A stretch of 12,939 nucleotides of DNA from a bacterium (GTDB lineage Bacteria; Electryoneota; RPQS01), in assembly GCA_028711875.1 (NCBI GenBank), contig JAQTRJ010000022.1, positions 1 to 12,939 on the forward strand, read 5' to 3'. Positions 1 to 6,985 of this stretch are shown in pieces (the stretch's first letter is position 1; every line of letters starts with the position of its first letter). Both the position numbers and the translations under genes were made by a program. The notes below the pieces were generated by a model. The model made no database searches. It saw nothing but the letters and a program-made list of their open reading frames with translations, and was not told the origin of the DNA.

Positions 1-1
1 C

Positions 2-181
2 TTATTCGCCCTGCTCATGAATGCGTTTCGCCGCGCCGAACATGTCACCTTGGCGCTGGAAGCCCGCGGGTACGATCCCTGCGTTACGCGAACCTATTGG
101 CAAGAGCATCCGCTTCGGCCGATGCACGTCGCATTTACGGCGGGATTCATCATAGTCTGCGCGGTGGCGCCGTGGATTTAG
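2..181 (+). CDS. ecfT: ECF transporter transmembrane subunit EcfT, C-terminal fragment
   Basis: Only the last 59 codons are present; the gene begins upstream of the window and ends at the TAG at 179-181. The fragment carries the diagnostic coupling-helix motif of EcfT/CbiQ proteins, seen here as ALEARGY after an FRRAE segment. In the family the Ala-Arg-Gly helix docks the membrane subunit onto the two EcfA ATPases of energy-coupling-factor importers for vitamins, cobalt or nickel. A hydrophobic stretch, the last membrane helix, follows near the C-terminus. The next gene is truA. An ecfA-ecfA-ecfT-truA order is known in Firmicutes such as Bacillus, so the synteny supports the call. The substrate cannot be told because substrate choice lies in a separate S subunit. 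The stop overlaps the proposed truA start by about ten bases. Confidence 0.85.
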   Translation, partial: LFALLMNAFRRAEHVTLALEARGYDPCVTRTYWQEHPLRPMHVAFTAGFIIVCAVAPWI

Positions 182-1011
182 CCGACGAGTCTCGATCTCA
201 ATCGCGGCTCGCCATCGGGGTCAAATTCCGGATTGAGCTTGAGTACGACGGCACTCATTTCGCGGGCTGGCAATTTCAGCCGGGTGAACGAACCGTGCAG
301 GACTGCCCGCAACAGGCTGTCGGGCGTCTATTCGGCGAGCCAGCGACGGTGATTGGTTCGGGGCGAACCGACGCGGGAGTGCACGCGCGGGGACAGGTGG
401 CGCACTTTGTCGCTCACGGCCGGCGGACACCACAGGTTGTCTGTCGGGCGCTGAACGCGCTTTTGCCGGACGATGTTCGGGTCATTCGCGCCGAGTACGC
501 CGACTCCGAGTTTCACGCGCGATACAGCGCTCGCTGGCGATACTATCGCTATCGCATCGCGCGGCGGTCCGTGGCGCTTGGCCGCGCCTACACGTGGGAG
601 TGTCCGTTTCATTTCCAGATATCGCCGATGCAGCAGGCGGTGCAATACATTCTCGGCGATCACGTGTTTCGGTCATTTGCCCATGACCGGGAGACGGAGC
701 AGCACTACCTTTCGACGGTCTATCACGCGGAATGGATTGAGCGGGATCCCTTCTGTGAATTCCACATCGCGGCGAATCGTTTTTTGCATGGAATGGTGAG
801 ATTTCTGGTTGGCACCTTTGTCGAAATCGGACGCGGAAAACGTGCCGTCGAAGATTTTCCCGCGATATTGTCCGCATGCGATGTGCGTCAAGCGGGTCAG
901 AAGTGTCCTGCCCGCGGATTGACGCTGATGGAAGTCGGGTATTCGGCGTGGTCTTCTGAAGCTATTTCGTCTTCTCAGAGTACACGGAACGACGATGTGG
1001 AGATTCGCTAA
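172..1011 (+). CDS. truA: tRNA pseudouridine(38-40) synthase TruA
   Basis: TruA converts uridines 38-40 of the tRNA anticodon arm to pseudouridine in the cytoplasm. The family core begins with KFRIELEYDG and contains GSGRTDAGVHARGQ, whose Asp (residue 67 with this start) is the catalytic nucleophile. The RYYRYRI strand, the MVRFLVGTFVEIGRGK segment and a C-terminal ARGLTLMEVGY match the second half of the family. The start is uncertain. The core begins near codon 223, but no ATG, GTG or TTG lies there. The nearest standard start is GTG at 172, which overlaps the ecfT stop and adds about 16 residues; a TTG at 97 is also open but would overlap ecfT by 85 bases. No clear Shine-Dalgarno resolves this. 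The C-terminus runs about 24 residues past the usual end and overlaps the next gene by 17 bases. From GTG the protein is 279 residues, slightly longer than usual. Confidence 0.93.
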   Translation: MDLADESRSQSRLAIGVKFRIELEYDGTHFAGWQFQPGERTVQDCPQQAVGRLFGEPATVIGSGRTDAGVHARGQVAHFVAHGRRTPQVVCRALNALLPDDVRVIRAEYADSEFHARYSARWRYYRYRIARRSVALGRAYTWECPFHFQISPMQQAVQYILGDHVFRSFAHDRETEQHYLSTVYHAEWIERDPFCEFHIAANRFLHGMVRFLVGTFVEIGRGKRAVEDFPAILSACDVRQAGQKCPARGLTLMEVGYSAWSSEAISSSQSTRNDDVEIR

Positions 1012-2257
1012 CTTCTTCGCTATCGGCTTGCTGGCCGGAATTCTGGTATTATATCAATACAACCGGAATCGGCGGCTGGAAGAAGAGATCGCGTCGCTGA
1101 AACAGACGATCGAGCGGATTGCCCCGACCTCGAATCATGCGTCTGCCACCGGCACGGATCTCTTTTCGGACGGTGTGATACCGGAGGAAGCGACTCCGCG
1201 CGTTCAGCTTTCTCAGACGGTGGACGAAAGCCGAAACAACGCCATTACCCGTGCCATCGCGCAAACGGCCGATGCCGTGGTGGGAATCAGCGTGGTGCAG
1301 GTTCGGGAAGTGAGAAATCCGTGGTTGCCGTCCGATCCGCTCAGTTGGATGATGTTCGACGAACGGCTGTGGCCGCGGACCTTTAAGCAGCGGGTGGAGA
1401 ATCTCGGTTCGGGATTTCTTATCAGCAGCGACGGATATATCGTGACCAACGAGCATGTCGTGCGCGACGCGGTGACCATTTTGATTACGACGACCGCGCG
1501 GCAGCAGTGTGAAGCGAATGTGGTGGGAACGGATGCGCTGCTCGACATGGCCCTGCTCAAGATTGATTCCGAGAATCTCCCCTATATCCCCTTGGGCAAC
1601 AGCGATGACTGCATCGTCGGCGAATGGGTCATGGCTATCGGCAATCCCTATGGCTTGTTCAATGTGAACGATCAGCCCTCGGTGACCGTGGGAGTGATTT
1701 CGGCACTGGGGCGGGATTTCAAGAGTGGAGGCGACGGCCGAGTTTACAGCGACATGATCCAGACCGATGCCGCGATCAACCGGGGGAATTCGGGCGGTCC
1801 TCTGGTGAATTCGGAAGGCGTTGCCATCGGAATGAATACGCTGATTTTTTCGGAATCGGGCGGATCGGTCGGCATTGGTTTCGCCATTCCATCCAATCGC
1901 ATCTCGGCCACGATTGATGATCTCTTGAAGGGAGGAGTGAATCGGAATTATTGGATCGGGATCCGTGCCCGCGATCTGACGCCGACCCGTGCGCGAATTC
2001 ACGGCCTGGATAAACCGCGTGGTGCTGAGATCACCAGCGTGGAAGAAGGCAGCCCAGCCGCCGAGGCGGGAATCCGCGTGGAGGACGTGATCGTGCAGAT
2101 TGCCGAGCGGGGCGTTGCATCGGCTCGCGACGCGCAGGAAATTCTGCGCAGCACAGATCTTCGTGTCGGAAGCACGCTTACGATGAAAATTCTGCGTCGC
2201 CGTCAAACCGTAGACGTTATGGTGACATTGGCTCCACTCCCAGCTGAAGACGAGTAG
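995..2257 (+). CDS. htrA: Membrane-anchored HtrA/DegS-like serine protease with one PDZ domain
   Basis: This 420-residue protein is an envelope serine protease of the HtrA (S1C) family. A single hydrophobic segment at residues 5-20 with no obvious signal-peptidase site suggests an N-terminal anchor. A short charged heptad-like stretch (about 24-42) and a linker lead to the trypsin-like domain (about 85-310). The catalytic triad is visible: His154 in TNEHVV, Asp184 in LLDMALLKI and Ser266 in GNSGGPL. One PDZ domain occupies about 320-413, with the usual SPAAEAGI and EDVIVQI elements. Anchor, protease and single PDZ resemble DegS more than the two-PDZ DegP. Such proteases degrade or sense misfolded envelope proteins; the specific role here is inference. 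The ATG at 995 is preceded by a weak CGGAA. The gene overlaps truA by 17 bases and is followed after 7 bases by purB. It could equally be named a Do/DegQ-like protease. Confidence 0.9.
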   Translation: MWRFANFFAIGLLAGILVLYQYNRNRRLEEEIASLKQTIERIAPTSNHASATGTDLFSDGVIPEEATPRVQLSQTVDESRNNAITRAIAQTADAVVGISVVQVREVRNPWLPSDPLSWMMFDERLWPRTFKQRVENLGSGFLISSDGYIVTNEHVVRDAVTILITTTARQQCEANVVGTDALLDMALLKIDSENLPYIPLGNSDDCIVGEWVMAIGNPYGLFNVNDQPSVTVGVISALGRDFKSGGDGRVYSDMIQTDAAINRGNSGGPLVNSEGVAIGMNTLIFSESGGSVGIGFAIPSNRISATIDDLLKGGVNRNYWIGIRARDLTPTRARIHGLDKPRGAEITSVEEGSPAAEAGIRVEDVIVQIAERGVASARDAQEILRSTDLRVGSTLTMKILRRRQTVDVMVTLAPLPAEDE

Positions 2258-2264
2258 GTGTTCG

Positions 2265-3566
2265 ATGATTGCTCGATATTCTCGCGAACCGATGGCTCGA
2301 CTATGGTCTGATCAGGCGCGCTTCGATGCCTGGTGGAAGGTCGAGTTGGCTGTGCTGGAAGCTCGCGCGGATCGCGGTGAGATTCCGGCGCAGGTTTGCG
2401 ATCATATCCGGCGGAGCGCCCAATACTCCGCCGAAGAAATCGCCTCGGTGGAAGTGGAAGTCCAGCATGATGTCATCGCTTTCCTTACGGTAATCGCTCA
2501 ATATGTCGGCCCGGATTCTCGCTATATCCACATGGGACTGACGTCCTCCGACGTCTTGGACACAGCTTTTGCTCTTCAGATGAAAGAAGCGGCCGCTCTT
2601 CTCATGGATGATATGGCGGCGCTCCGTTTGATTCTGGGACGTCGCGCGCGTGAGTTCCGCGCTACTCCCGTCGTGGGACGTACACACGGAGTTCATGCTG
2701 AGCCGACGGTATTCGGCCTGAAATTCGCACTCTGGCAGGATGAGTTTACCCGCCATGAGACACGGCTCTGGCAGATGTTGGATCGGGTGCTGGTGGGAAA
2801 GCTCTCGGGCGCCGTCGGCAATTACGGGCATACCGATCCCGACCTGGAAGAGACGGTGATGAATCGGCTGGGCCTGGGCGTCGCGCCGATATCCACTCAG
2901 GTGATTTCCCGCGAGCGTCATGCCGAATTTTTGAATCTGCTGGCCCTGATCGGTGCAACGATCGAGCGGATTGCGACGGAAATCCGTCACCTGCAGCGTA
3001 CGGAAATCGGTGAAGCGTTTGAGCCATTCGGTAAAAAGCAAAAAGGCTCTTCGGCGATGCCGCACAAGCGTAATCCCATTCTGAGTGAACGACTCTGCGG
3101 GATAGCGAGGCTTTTGCGCGGTTATGCTGTTGCGGGACTCGAAAACGTGGCGCTGTGGCATGAGCGAGATATCTCCCATTCGTCGGCTGAACGCGTGATT
3201 TTCCCCGATGCCTGTATCGCTCTCGATTACATGATGCACGTGCTGATTCGGGTACTCGATGGATTGGAAGTTTCTCCCGAGCGCATGAAAAAGAATCTGG
3301 ACATGACGCGTGGCGTTTTGGCGTCGGAGCAAGTGCTGCTGGCGCTCACCGAAGCCGGGTGGACTCGGGAACGTGCCTACTCGCACGTGCAGGCTGCGGC
3401 GCAGCGCACAGTGACCTCCGGTGTGCACTTTTTGGACGAGCTTGCGAACGACCAGGAGATTCTTGACGTGCTGCCGATGGATCGTTTGACGGAGCTTGTC
3501 CGGGTCGAACCTCGATACGATATGGCGGAGAAGATTCTGCGACGGATGGGTCTTTGGGAAGCGTGA
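2265..3566 (+). CDS. purB: Adenylosuccinate lyase PurB
   Basis: PurB cleaves fumarate from SAICAR (giving AICAR) and from adenylosuccinate (giving AMP), in de novo purine synthesis and the AMP branch. The 433-residue protein matches the length and organisation of the Bacillus-type enzyme. Fumarase/lyase superfamily motifs appear in order: HDVIAF at 68-73, TSSDVLDT at 93-100, GRTHGVHAEP at 138-147 with the conserved His141, and the signature loop GSSAMPHKRNP at 261-271 with the catalytic serine region. LWHERDISHSSAER (297-310) is also characteristic. All expected active-site motifs are intact. AGGTG at 2256-2260 lies four bases before the ATG and serves as ribosome binding site. The next gene is purC, which makes the SAICAR that this enzyme consumes. 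Confidence 0.97.
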   Translation: MIARYSREPMARLWSDQARFDAWWKVELAVLEARADRGEIPAQVCDHIRRSAQYSAEEIASVEVEVQHDVIAFLTVIAQYVGPDSRYIHMGLTSSDVLDTAFALQMKEAAALLMDDMAALRLILGRRAREFRATPVVGRTHGVHAEPTVFGLKFALWQDEFTRHETRLWQMLDRVLVGKLSGAVGNYGHTDPDLEETVMNRLGLGVAPISTQVISRERHAEFLNLLALIGATIERIATEIRHLQRTEIGEAFEPFGKKQKGSSAMPHKRNPILSERLCGIARLLRGYAVAGLENVALWHERDISHSSAERVIFPDACIALDYMMHVLIRVLDGLEVSPERMKKNLDMTRGVLASEQVLLALTEAGWTRERAYSHVQAAAQRTVTSGVHFLDELANDQEILDVLPMDRLTELVRVEPRYDMAEKILRRMGLWEA

Positions 3567-3581
3567 TCGAGTCCGTATACG

Positions 3582-3588
3582 AAAGGGG
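3582..3588 (+). promoter_or_regulatory. Ribosome binding site of purC, deciding a TTG start
   Basis: AAAGGGG sits five bases upstream of the TTG at 3594, inside the 27-base gap after purB. It is the best purine-rich site in that gap and supports the TTG, because the resulting protein starts MEKREL, which fits the usual PurC N-terminus. Confidence 0.7.
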
Positions 3589-3593
3589 CGAAC

Positions 3594-4304
3594 TTGGAAA
3601 AACGCGAATTGCTGTTTGAAGGCCGTACGAAACGCCTCTTTGCCACTGACCGCGACAATCTGGCGATCCTGGAATTCAAAGACGATTTTCTCGATTACGG
3701 CGGAACCCGGCGCGCGCGCGTTCCGGGAAAAGGAAGCATGAATGCGGCAATTTCCGGCTTCCTTCAGCAGTATCTGGAGAATTATCACGTGCCGACGCAC
3801 TTCATCGAGCAACTGGCCGACGGCGAAATTCTCGTTCGACGGCTGCGGATGATGCCGATTGAAGTGGTGGTCTACAACGTGGCGACCCCGCCGATGATCG
3901 AACGCTTCGGATTGGATGAGGGGCAGCCGCTGGATTTTCCCATTGTCGAGTACTACCTGAAGGACCCCAAGCACGGCAATCCCCAGATCAACGAAACGCA
4001 CGCGCTGGCGTTAGGCTACGCAAAGATGGATGACATTCGGGCGATTTGTCGGATGGCGTCCAAGTCAAACGCCATTCTTAAATCTCTGTTCGATCGTCGC
4101 GGCTTGCTTTTGGCGCAGTTCAGTCTTGAATTCGGTTCGGCGGCCGATCATGTCTGTGTGGGAGATGAAATCACTCCCGATACCTGTCGGATCTGGGATA
4201 AACGCAAGAATCGTCATTTAGACCGAGAACGCTTTCTGCAGGATCTCGGGGGCATCGAAAAGGGCTATCGTGAACTGCACGATCGCCTGACTCGAGCGAT
4301 GTAG
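3594..4304 (+). CDS. purC: SAICAR synthetase (PurC) homologue with divergent active-site residues
   Basis: PurC joins CAIR and aspartate using ATP to form SAICAR. The 236-residue length, TTG start with good ribosome site, and motifs fit the family: FEGRTKRLF near the N-terminus, FKDD at 28-31, PTHFIEQL at 67-74, DEITPDTCRIWD at 191-202 and LDRERFLQDLGGI at 209-221. It lies directly after purB, its pathway partner. Several positions are unusual. In an ungapped alignment to the E. coli enzyme as I remember it, the RNxAAGS loop becomes YNVATPP (Arg94 to Tyr, Ser100 to Pro). VDFKLE becomes AQFSLE (Asp175 to Gln, Lys177 to Ser), and Asp36 becomes Gly, while Arg199 is kept. These positions are near-invariant and line the substrate site in the family. 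It may be a divergent but working PurC, or a relative with altered substrate use. The fold assignment is secure; the exact reaction is less so. Confidence 0.85.
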   Translation: MEKRELLFEGRTKRLFATDRDNLAILEFKDDFLDYGGTRRARVPGKGSMNAAISGFLQQYLENYHVPTHFIEQLADGEILVRRLRMMPIEVVVYNVATPPMIERFGLDEGQPLDFPIVEYYLKDPKHGNPQINETHALALGYAKMDDIRAICRMASKSNAILKSLFDRRGLLLAQFSLEFGSAADHVCVGDEITPDTCRIWDKRKNRHLDRERFLQDLGGIEKGYRELHDRLTRAM

Positions 4305-4322
4305 TCGGTCCGAGACATTCAC

Positions 4323-4970
4323 ATGCGCATTGCAGGGCAAGGACGGCCGCTGATACTGACATCATTTCTTGTCGCGTGTTGCGCTCTGGCGGCGACGCGA
4401 AACGGATACTACGCGACGTACTCCCTGTTGATTGGACTGGTGGCACTTGGATTGGGAGTGCTCTTTCTCTGGTTTTTTCGCGATCCCCGGCGCAACCCAC
4501 CTCATGACGCGGCGATTGCGGTTGCCCCGGCAGATGGACGAATTATCGAGACCGATCGGCTTCCGGACGGTCGCTGGCAGGTGGCGATTTTTCTCTCGTT
4601 GTTCGATGTGCACGTCAATCGCGTCCCGGTTTCCGGTCGGATAAAATCTGTGGCACGACGCCGTGGTACCTTCCGACCCGCCAGCTCGGCTCGTGCAGTG
4701 AAAGGCAACGCGCGCGTGGAAGTCGTGTGTGAAACCCGATATGGTGACGTGGCGTGGCGGCAGATATCGGGATTAGTGGCGCGCAAAATATCCTGCCGTC
4801 TTCAGCCGGGCGACAACGTGAAACGCGGCGAACGTTTCGGATTGATCTATTTCGGATCTCGGATGGATGTGGTTCTGCCGGCAAGCTTTGAATTAATCCT
4901 ACGAATCGGTGATCGGGTTTCTGCAGGCGAAAGCGTCATTGCCCGATTGCCAATCGAAACGGAAGACTGA
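4323..4970 (+). CDS. psd: Phosphatidylserine decarboxylase, short (archaeal-type/PSD-A) form
   Basis: This enzyme removes the carboxyl group of phosphatidylserine to give phosphatidylethanolamine at the inner membrane. It is a 215-residue protein of the short class. Two hydrophobic segments at about 9-25 and 30-52 anchor it, followed by the conserved FRDPRR. PADGRI at 69-74 (Asp71) and DVHVNR at 95-100 (His97) match the conserved acid and histidine needed for self-processing. FGSR at 177-180 marks the proenzyme cleavage site: Ser179 would become the pyruvoyl group of the small alpha chain. The GS-R form, rather than LGST, is typical of the short class. The ATG at 4323 follows an 18-base gap after purC, with only a weak ribosome site. 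The stop shares one base with the start of pssA, which makes the substrate. Confidence 0.95.
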   Translation: MRIAGQGRPLILTSFLVACCALAATRNGYYATYSLLIGLVALGLGVLFLWFFRDPRRNPPHDAAIAVAPADGRIIETDRLPDGRWQVAIFLSLFDVHVNRVPVSGRIKSVARRRGTFRPASSARAVKGNARVEVVCETRYGDVAWRQISGLVARKISCRLQPGDNVKRGERFGLIYFGSRMDVVLPASFELILRIGDRVSAGESVIARLPIETED

Positions 4971-5725
4971 TGCGGAATTGGCTGGCGAATTTTCTAACTG
5001 CAGGCAACGTTCTATGCGGTCTGTGTTCCATCCTGTTGGGCACGAGCGGTCGCCTGGAACTTGCCGCGTGGCTGATTATATTGGCTGCCGTGCTGGATGC
5101 ATTCGACGGAAAAGCGGCACGATATTTCGGGGGCGGATCGCAATTCGGAATCTACTTCGATTCTTTAGCCGATGTGATCTCGTTCGGTGTTGCACCGGCG
5201 GTACTGGCCTATACGGCGGGACTCCACCGCCTCGGCTCGCTGGGATTCGCCCTGGCATTCGTCGTGGTACTGCTGGCGCTGATTCGCCTGGCTCGTTTCA
5301 CCGCGGCAGCGACTTCGGCCGCCCACGATTTTATTGGACTGAGCTCCCCGCTCCACGGCTGTTTGGTTTCCTCATATGTGATCATGAATCTCTCGCTGTG
5401 GGGCGAGATCGTGGATTTGCCGTTATTCGTTTTACTGCTGCTGGTCACCTGTTTTCTGATGGTCAGTCGTCTGCCGATGCCGGGATTGCCCCGCTTCACG
5501 CTTCGCGAGCAAGGCTACAATTTACTCAAACTGGTCTTTCTCATGGTGGCTTTTTCGTTTATGGCGGTGAATCCGGCGCAGAATGCATTTCTGGCGTTCG
5601 CAGTATTGGTCATTGCGGGTTTTCTCGCCGGAGGCTTGCGGGCCGTTCGCGAGCGCGCGACGCGAACGACAAACCATGAACAGACTCAGGCGGAAGCCCC
5701 AACCGTTTATCGAGGAGAATCGTGA
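4970..5725 (+). CDS. pssA: CDP-diacylglycerol-serine O-phosphatidyltransferase PssA
   Basis: PssA makes phosphatidylserine and CMP from CDP-diacylglycerol and L-serine in the inner membrane. The complete CDP-alcohol phosphatidyltransferase signature is present, with Asp43, Asp46, Gly47, Ala50, Arg51, Gly60, Asp64 and Asp68 spaced as in the family (DGxxAR, eight residues, GxxxDxxxD). The acidic residues bind the metal ions. The rest of the 251-residue protein is a series of hydrophobic segments consistent with a multi-helix membrane enzyme. The tail (about 222-251) is hydrophilic. GGAAG at 4961-4965 is a plausible ribosome site, and the TGATG overlap with psd implies coupled translation. Together with psd this gives a two-step route to phosphatidylethanolamine. 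It ends in a GTGA overlap with purS. Confidence 0.95.
   Translation: MRNWLANFLTAGNVLCGLCSILLGTSGRLELAAWLIILAAVLDAFDGKAARYFGGGSQFGIYFDSLADVISFGVAPAVLAYTAGLHRLGSLGFALAFVVVLLALIRLARFTAAATSAAHDFIGLSSPLHGCLVSSYVIMNLSLWGEIVDLPLFVLLLLVTCFLMVSRLPMPGLPRFTLREQGYNLLKLVFLMVAFSFMAVNPAQNAFLAFAVLVIAGFLAGGLRAVRERATRTTNHEQTQAEAPTVYRGES
5712..5717 (+). promoter_or_regulatory. Ribosome binding site of purS
   Basis: GAGGAG lies four bases before the GTG start at 5722, within the last codons of pssA. It supports the GTG start that overlaps the pssA stop codon. Confidence 0.7.
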
Positions 5726-5961
5726 AGGCGAAAGTTCTGGTAACCTACAAACCCGGAGTGCTGGATCCGCAAGGGCAAACAATCTGCGAATTCCTGAGAA
5801 ATCGCGGTGAATCCCGCGTGTGCGACGTAAGAATCGGCAAGCTGGTCGAATTCGAACTGGAAGACATGCCCCGCGAGAAAGCCGAACGGATGCTCGATGA
5901 CATTGGTCACACGTTGCTGGCCAATCCCGTTATTGAGACTTACGAGGTGGTGCTTCCGTGA
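5722..5961 (+). CDS. purS: FGAM synthase subunit PurS
   Basis: PurS is the small structural subunit that bridges PurQ and the short form of PurL in the FGAM synthase complex, which converts FGAR to FGAM using glutamine and ATP. The 79-residue product starts MKAKVLVTYKPGVLDPQGQT, which carries the family hallmark of a beta strand followed by GVLDPQG. It also has the GKLVEFELE strand and the C-terminal LLANPVIETYEV. Length and sequence fit the family throughout. It starts at a GTG in a GTGA overlap with pssA and ends in a second GTGA overlap with purQ, so the two subunits are probably made in step. Its presence predicts a short PurL elsewhere, because no purL lies in this window. Confidence 0.95.
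   Translation: MKAKVLVTYKPGVLDPQGQTICEFLRNRGESRVCDVRIGKLVEFELEDMPREKAERMLDDIGHTLLANPVIETYEVVLP
5944..5950 (+). promoter_or_regulatory. Ribosome binding site of purQ
   Basis: GAGGTGG is positioned seven bases before the purQ GTG at 5958, inside the end of purS. It supports that start, which overlaps the purS stop. Confidence 0.6.
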
Positions 5962-6698
5962 TTTTTGCCGTCATCACGTTTCCCGGTTCGAACTGCGATC
6001 GCGATTGTCATGATGCGATCGGCCGCGTACTCGGATATACTGCGCGGAGCGTATTTCACAAAGAGCGTGCGCTGGGCTCCTGCGACGCCGTGGTGATTCC
6101 GGGCGGATTTTCCTATGGGGATTATCTGCGAGCGGGCGCGCTGGCTAAGCTTTCGCCGATCATGGACGATATCTGCCGGTTTGCGGACAGCGGTGGATTG
6201 GTCATCGGAATCTGCAACGGATTCCAGATCTTATGCGAGGCGGGACTGCTGCCGGGCGCGCTGATCCGAAACCAGTCCCTTCGATTTATTTCGCGCATGG
6301 TAACTCTCACGGTGGAGACGAACCGTTCGGCCTTCACTTCAGCCTATATGACTGGTCAACGGATTCAGATTCCCATCGCGCACGGGGAAGGGTGCTATGT
6401 TGCGGAACCGAGCGTGGTGGAGCAACTGGAGCGGGAGGGACGCGTCCTCTTCCGCTATTCAGGAACGATTCGCGGCGACGAGCCCGATGGTAATCCAAAT
6501 GGAAGCATAAACTCCATCGCTGCAATCGTCAATGCCCGCGGGAATGTATTGGGCATGATGCCACATCCCGAACGAGTGTGCGATCCACTATTGGGAGGCA
6601 CGGACGGACAGGGAGTATTTCTCTCTATGGTTTCCTATAGGAGTCGTTCGCGACAGGAATCCGCTCCGATGGCACCATCCTCTGCGGATGATTCGTGA
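5958..6698 (+). CDS. purQ: FGAM synthase glutaminase subunit PurQ
   Basis: PurQ hydrolyses glutamine and passes ammonia to PurL for FGAM synthesis. The 246-residue protein is a class I glutamine amidotransferase. The N-terminal FPGSNCDRD and PGGFSYGDYLRAGA are specific to the PurQ group. The nucleophile is Cys86 in GICNGFQIL, and the rest of the triad is His203 and Glu205 in MMPHPER. IAHGEGCY (140-147) is also conserved. The C-terminus carries a tail of about 20 residues rich in Ser, Arg and Ala (about 227-246) that looks unstructured and extends past the usual end. The GTG start overlaps purS and the stop overlaps the tatA start, both as GTGA. A stand-alone PurQ with PurS implies the three-part PurLSQ enzyme rather than the fused PurL of Gammaproteobacteria. 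Confidence 0.96.
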   Translation: MIFAVITFPGSNCDRDCHDAIGRVLGYTARSVFHKERALGSCDAVVIPGGFSYGDYLRAGALAKLSPIMDDICRFADSGGLVIGICNGFQILCEAGLLPGALIRNQSLRFISRMVTLTVETNRSAFTSAYMTGQRIQIPIAHGEGCYVAEPSVVEQLEREGRVLFRYSGTIRGDEPDGNPNGSINSIAAIVNARGNVLGMMPHPERVCDPLLGGTDGQGVFLSMVSYRSRSRQESAPMAPSSADDS

Positions 6699-6985
6699 GC
6701 ATTGGTTCCGCAGAACTGCTTCTCGTACTCGTCGTGATCCTGCTGCTGTTCGGCGGAAAGCGGCTTCCCGAGATTGCCAGAAATCTCGGGCAGGGTCTTG
6801 CGGGCTTTCGCCGCGCCGTGCAGGATATTCAGCCGGACATCCAGTATCCGGTTGACACGCCTGATTCCGCGCGTCATGCGGACGATGTCAAGTCCGATTC
6901 CGAAACAAAACCTTCCCTGGTGGCTCTACCTCAAAATGCTTCCGAGTCCCAAAAATCTCCGGAATCACCCCGATCTCATTCTTGA
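6695..6985 (+). CDS. tatA: Sec-independent translocase subunit TatA (TatA/E type)
   Basis: TatA oligomers form the pore-like element of the twin-arginine pathway that exports folded proteins. The 96-residue product has the standard architecture: a short periplasmic N-terminus and one membrane helix (about 7-19). The hinge FGGKRLPE (19-26) follows, then an amphipathic helix containing ARNLGQGLAGFRRA. A hydrophilic acidic and Ser/Pro-rich tail (about 50-96) ends the protein. The GxGxxxFRRA pattern favours TatA/E over TatB, although Glu7 at the head of the membrane helix is also seen in TatB. The start is GTG in a GTGA overlap with purQ, with only a weak GGATG upstream. No tatC is nearby. The tail-coding region overlaps the gatA start. 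Confidence 0.9.
   Translation: MSIGSAELLLVLVVILLLFGGKRLPEIARNLGQGLAGFRRAVQDIQPDIQYPVDTPDSARHADDVKSDSETKPSLVALPQNASESQKSPESPRSHS

Noticed and set aside
1049..2206. A 385-codon open frame on the minus strand across the HtrA gene
   Set aside because: It is antisense to an intact protease with all catalytic motifs and has no family resemblance of its own.
3567..3593. Possible hairpin around CGTATACG between purB and purC
   Set aside because: The palindrome is only eight bases with no loop or T-run, so it is neither a terminator nor a convincing operator.
2301..4001. A 566-codon open frame on the minus strand across purB and purC
   Set aside because: It is fully antisense to two well-supported genes, has no recognisable motif and shows the Arg/His-rich composition of a shadow frame. 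It exists because codon use in this GC-rich strand seldom creates antisense stops.
4909..5679. A 256-codon + strand frame overlapping pssA
   Set aside because: It lies almost wholly inside pssA, whose frame has the complete phosphatidyltransferase signature. The alternative product is Gly/Arg-rich without motifs.
6774..6935. Upstream extension of the gatA frame as a possible gatC remnant or longer GatA
   Set aside because: The translated extension is Arg-rich and shows no GatC features; the same bases encode the conserved amphipathic helix and tail of TatA, so it is a shadow.
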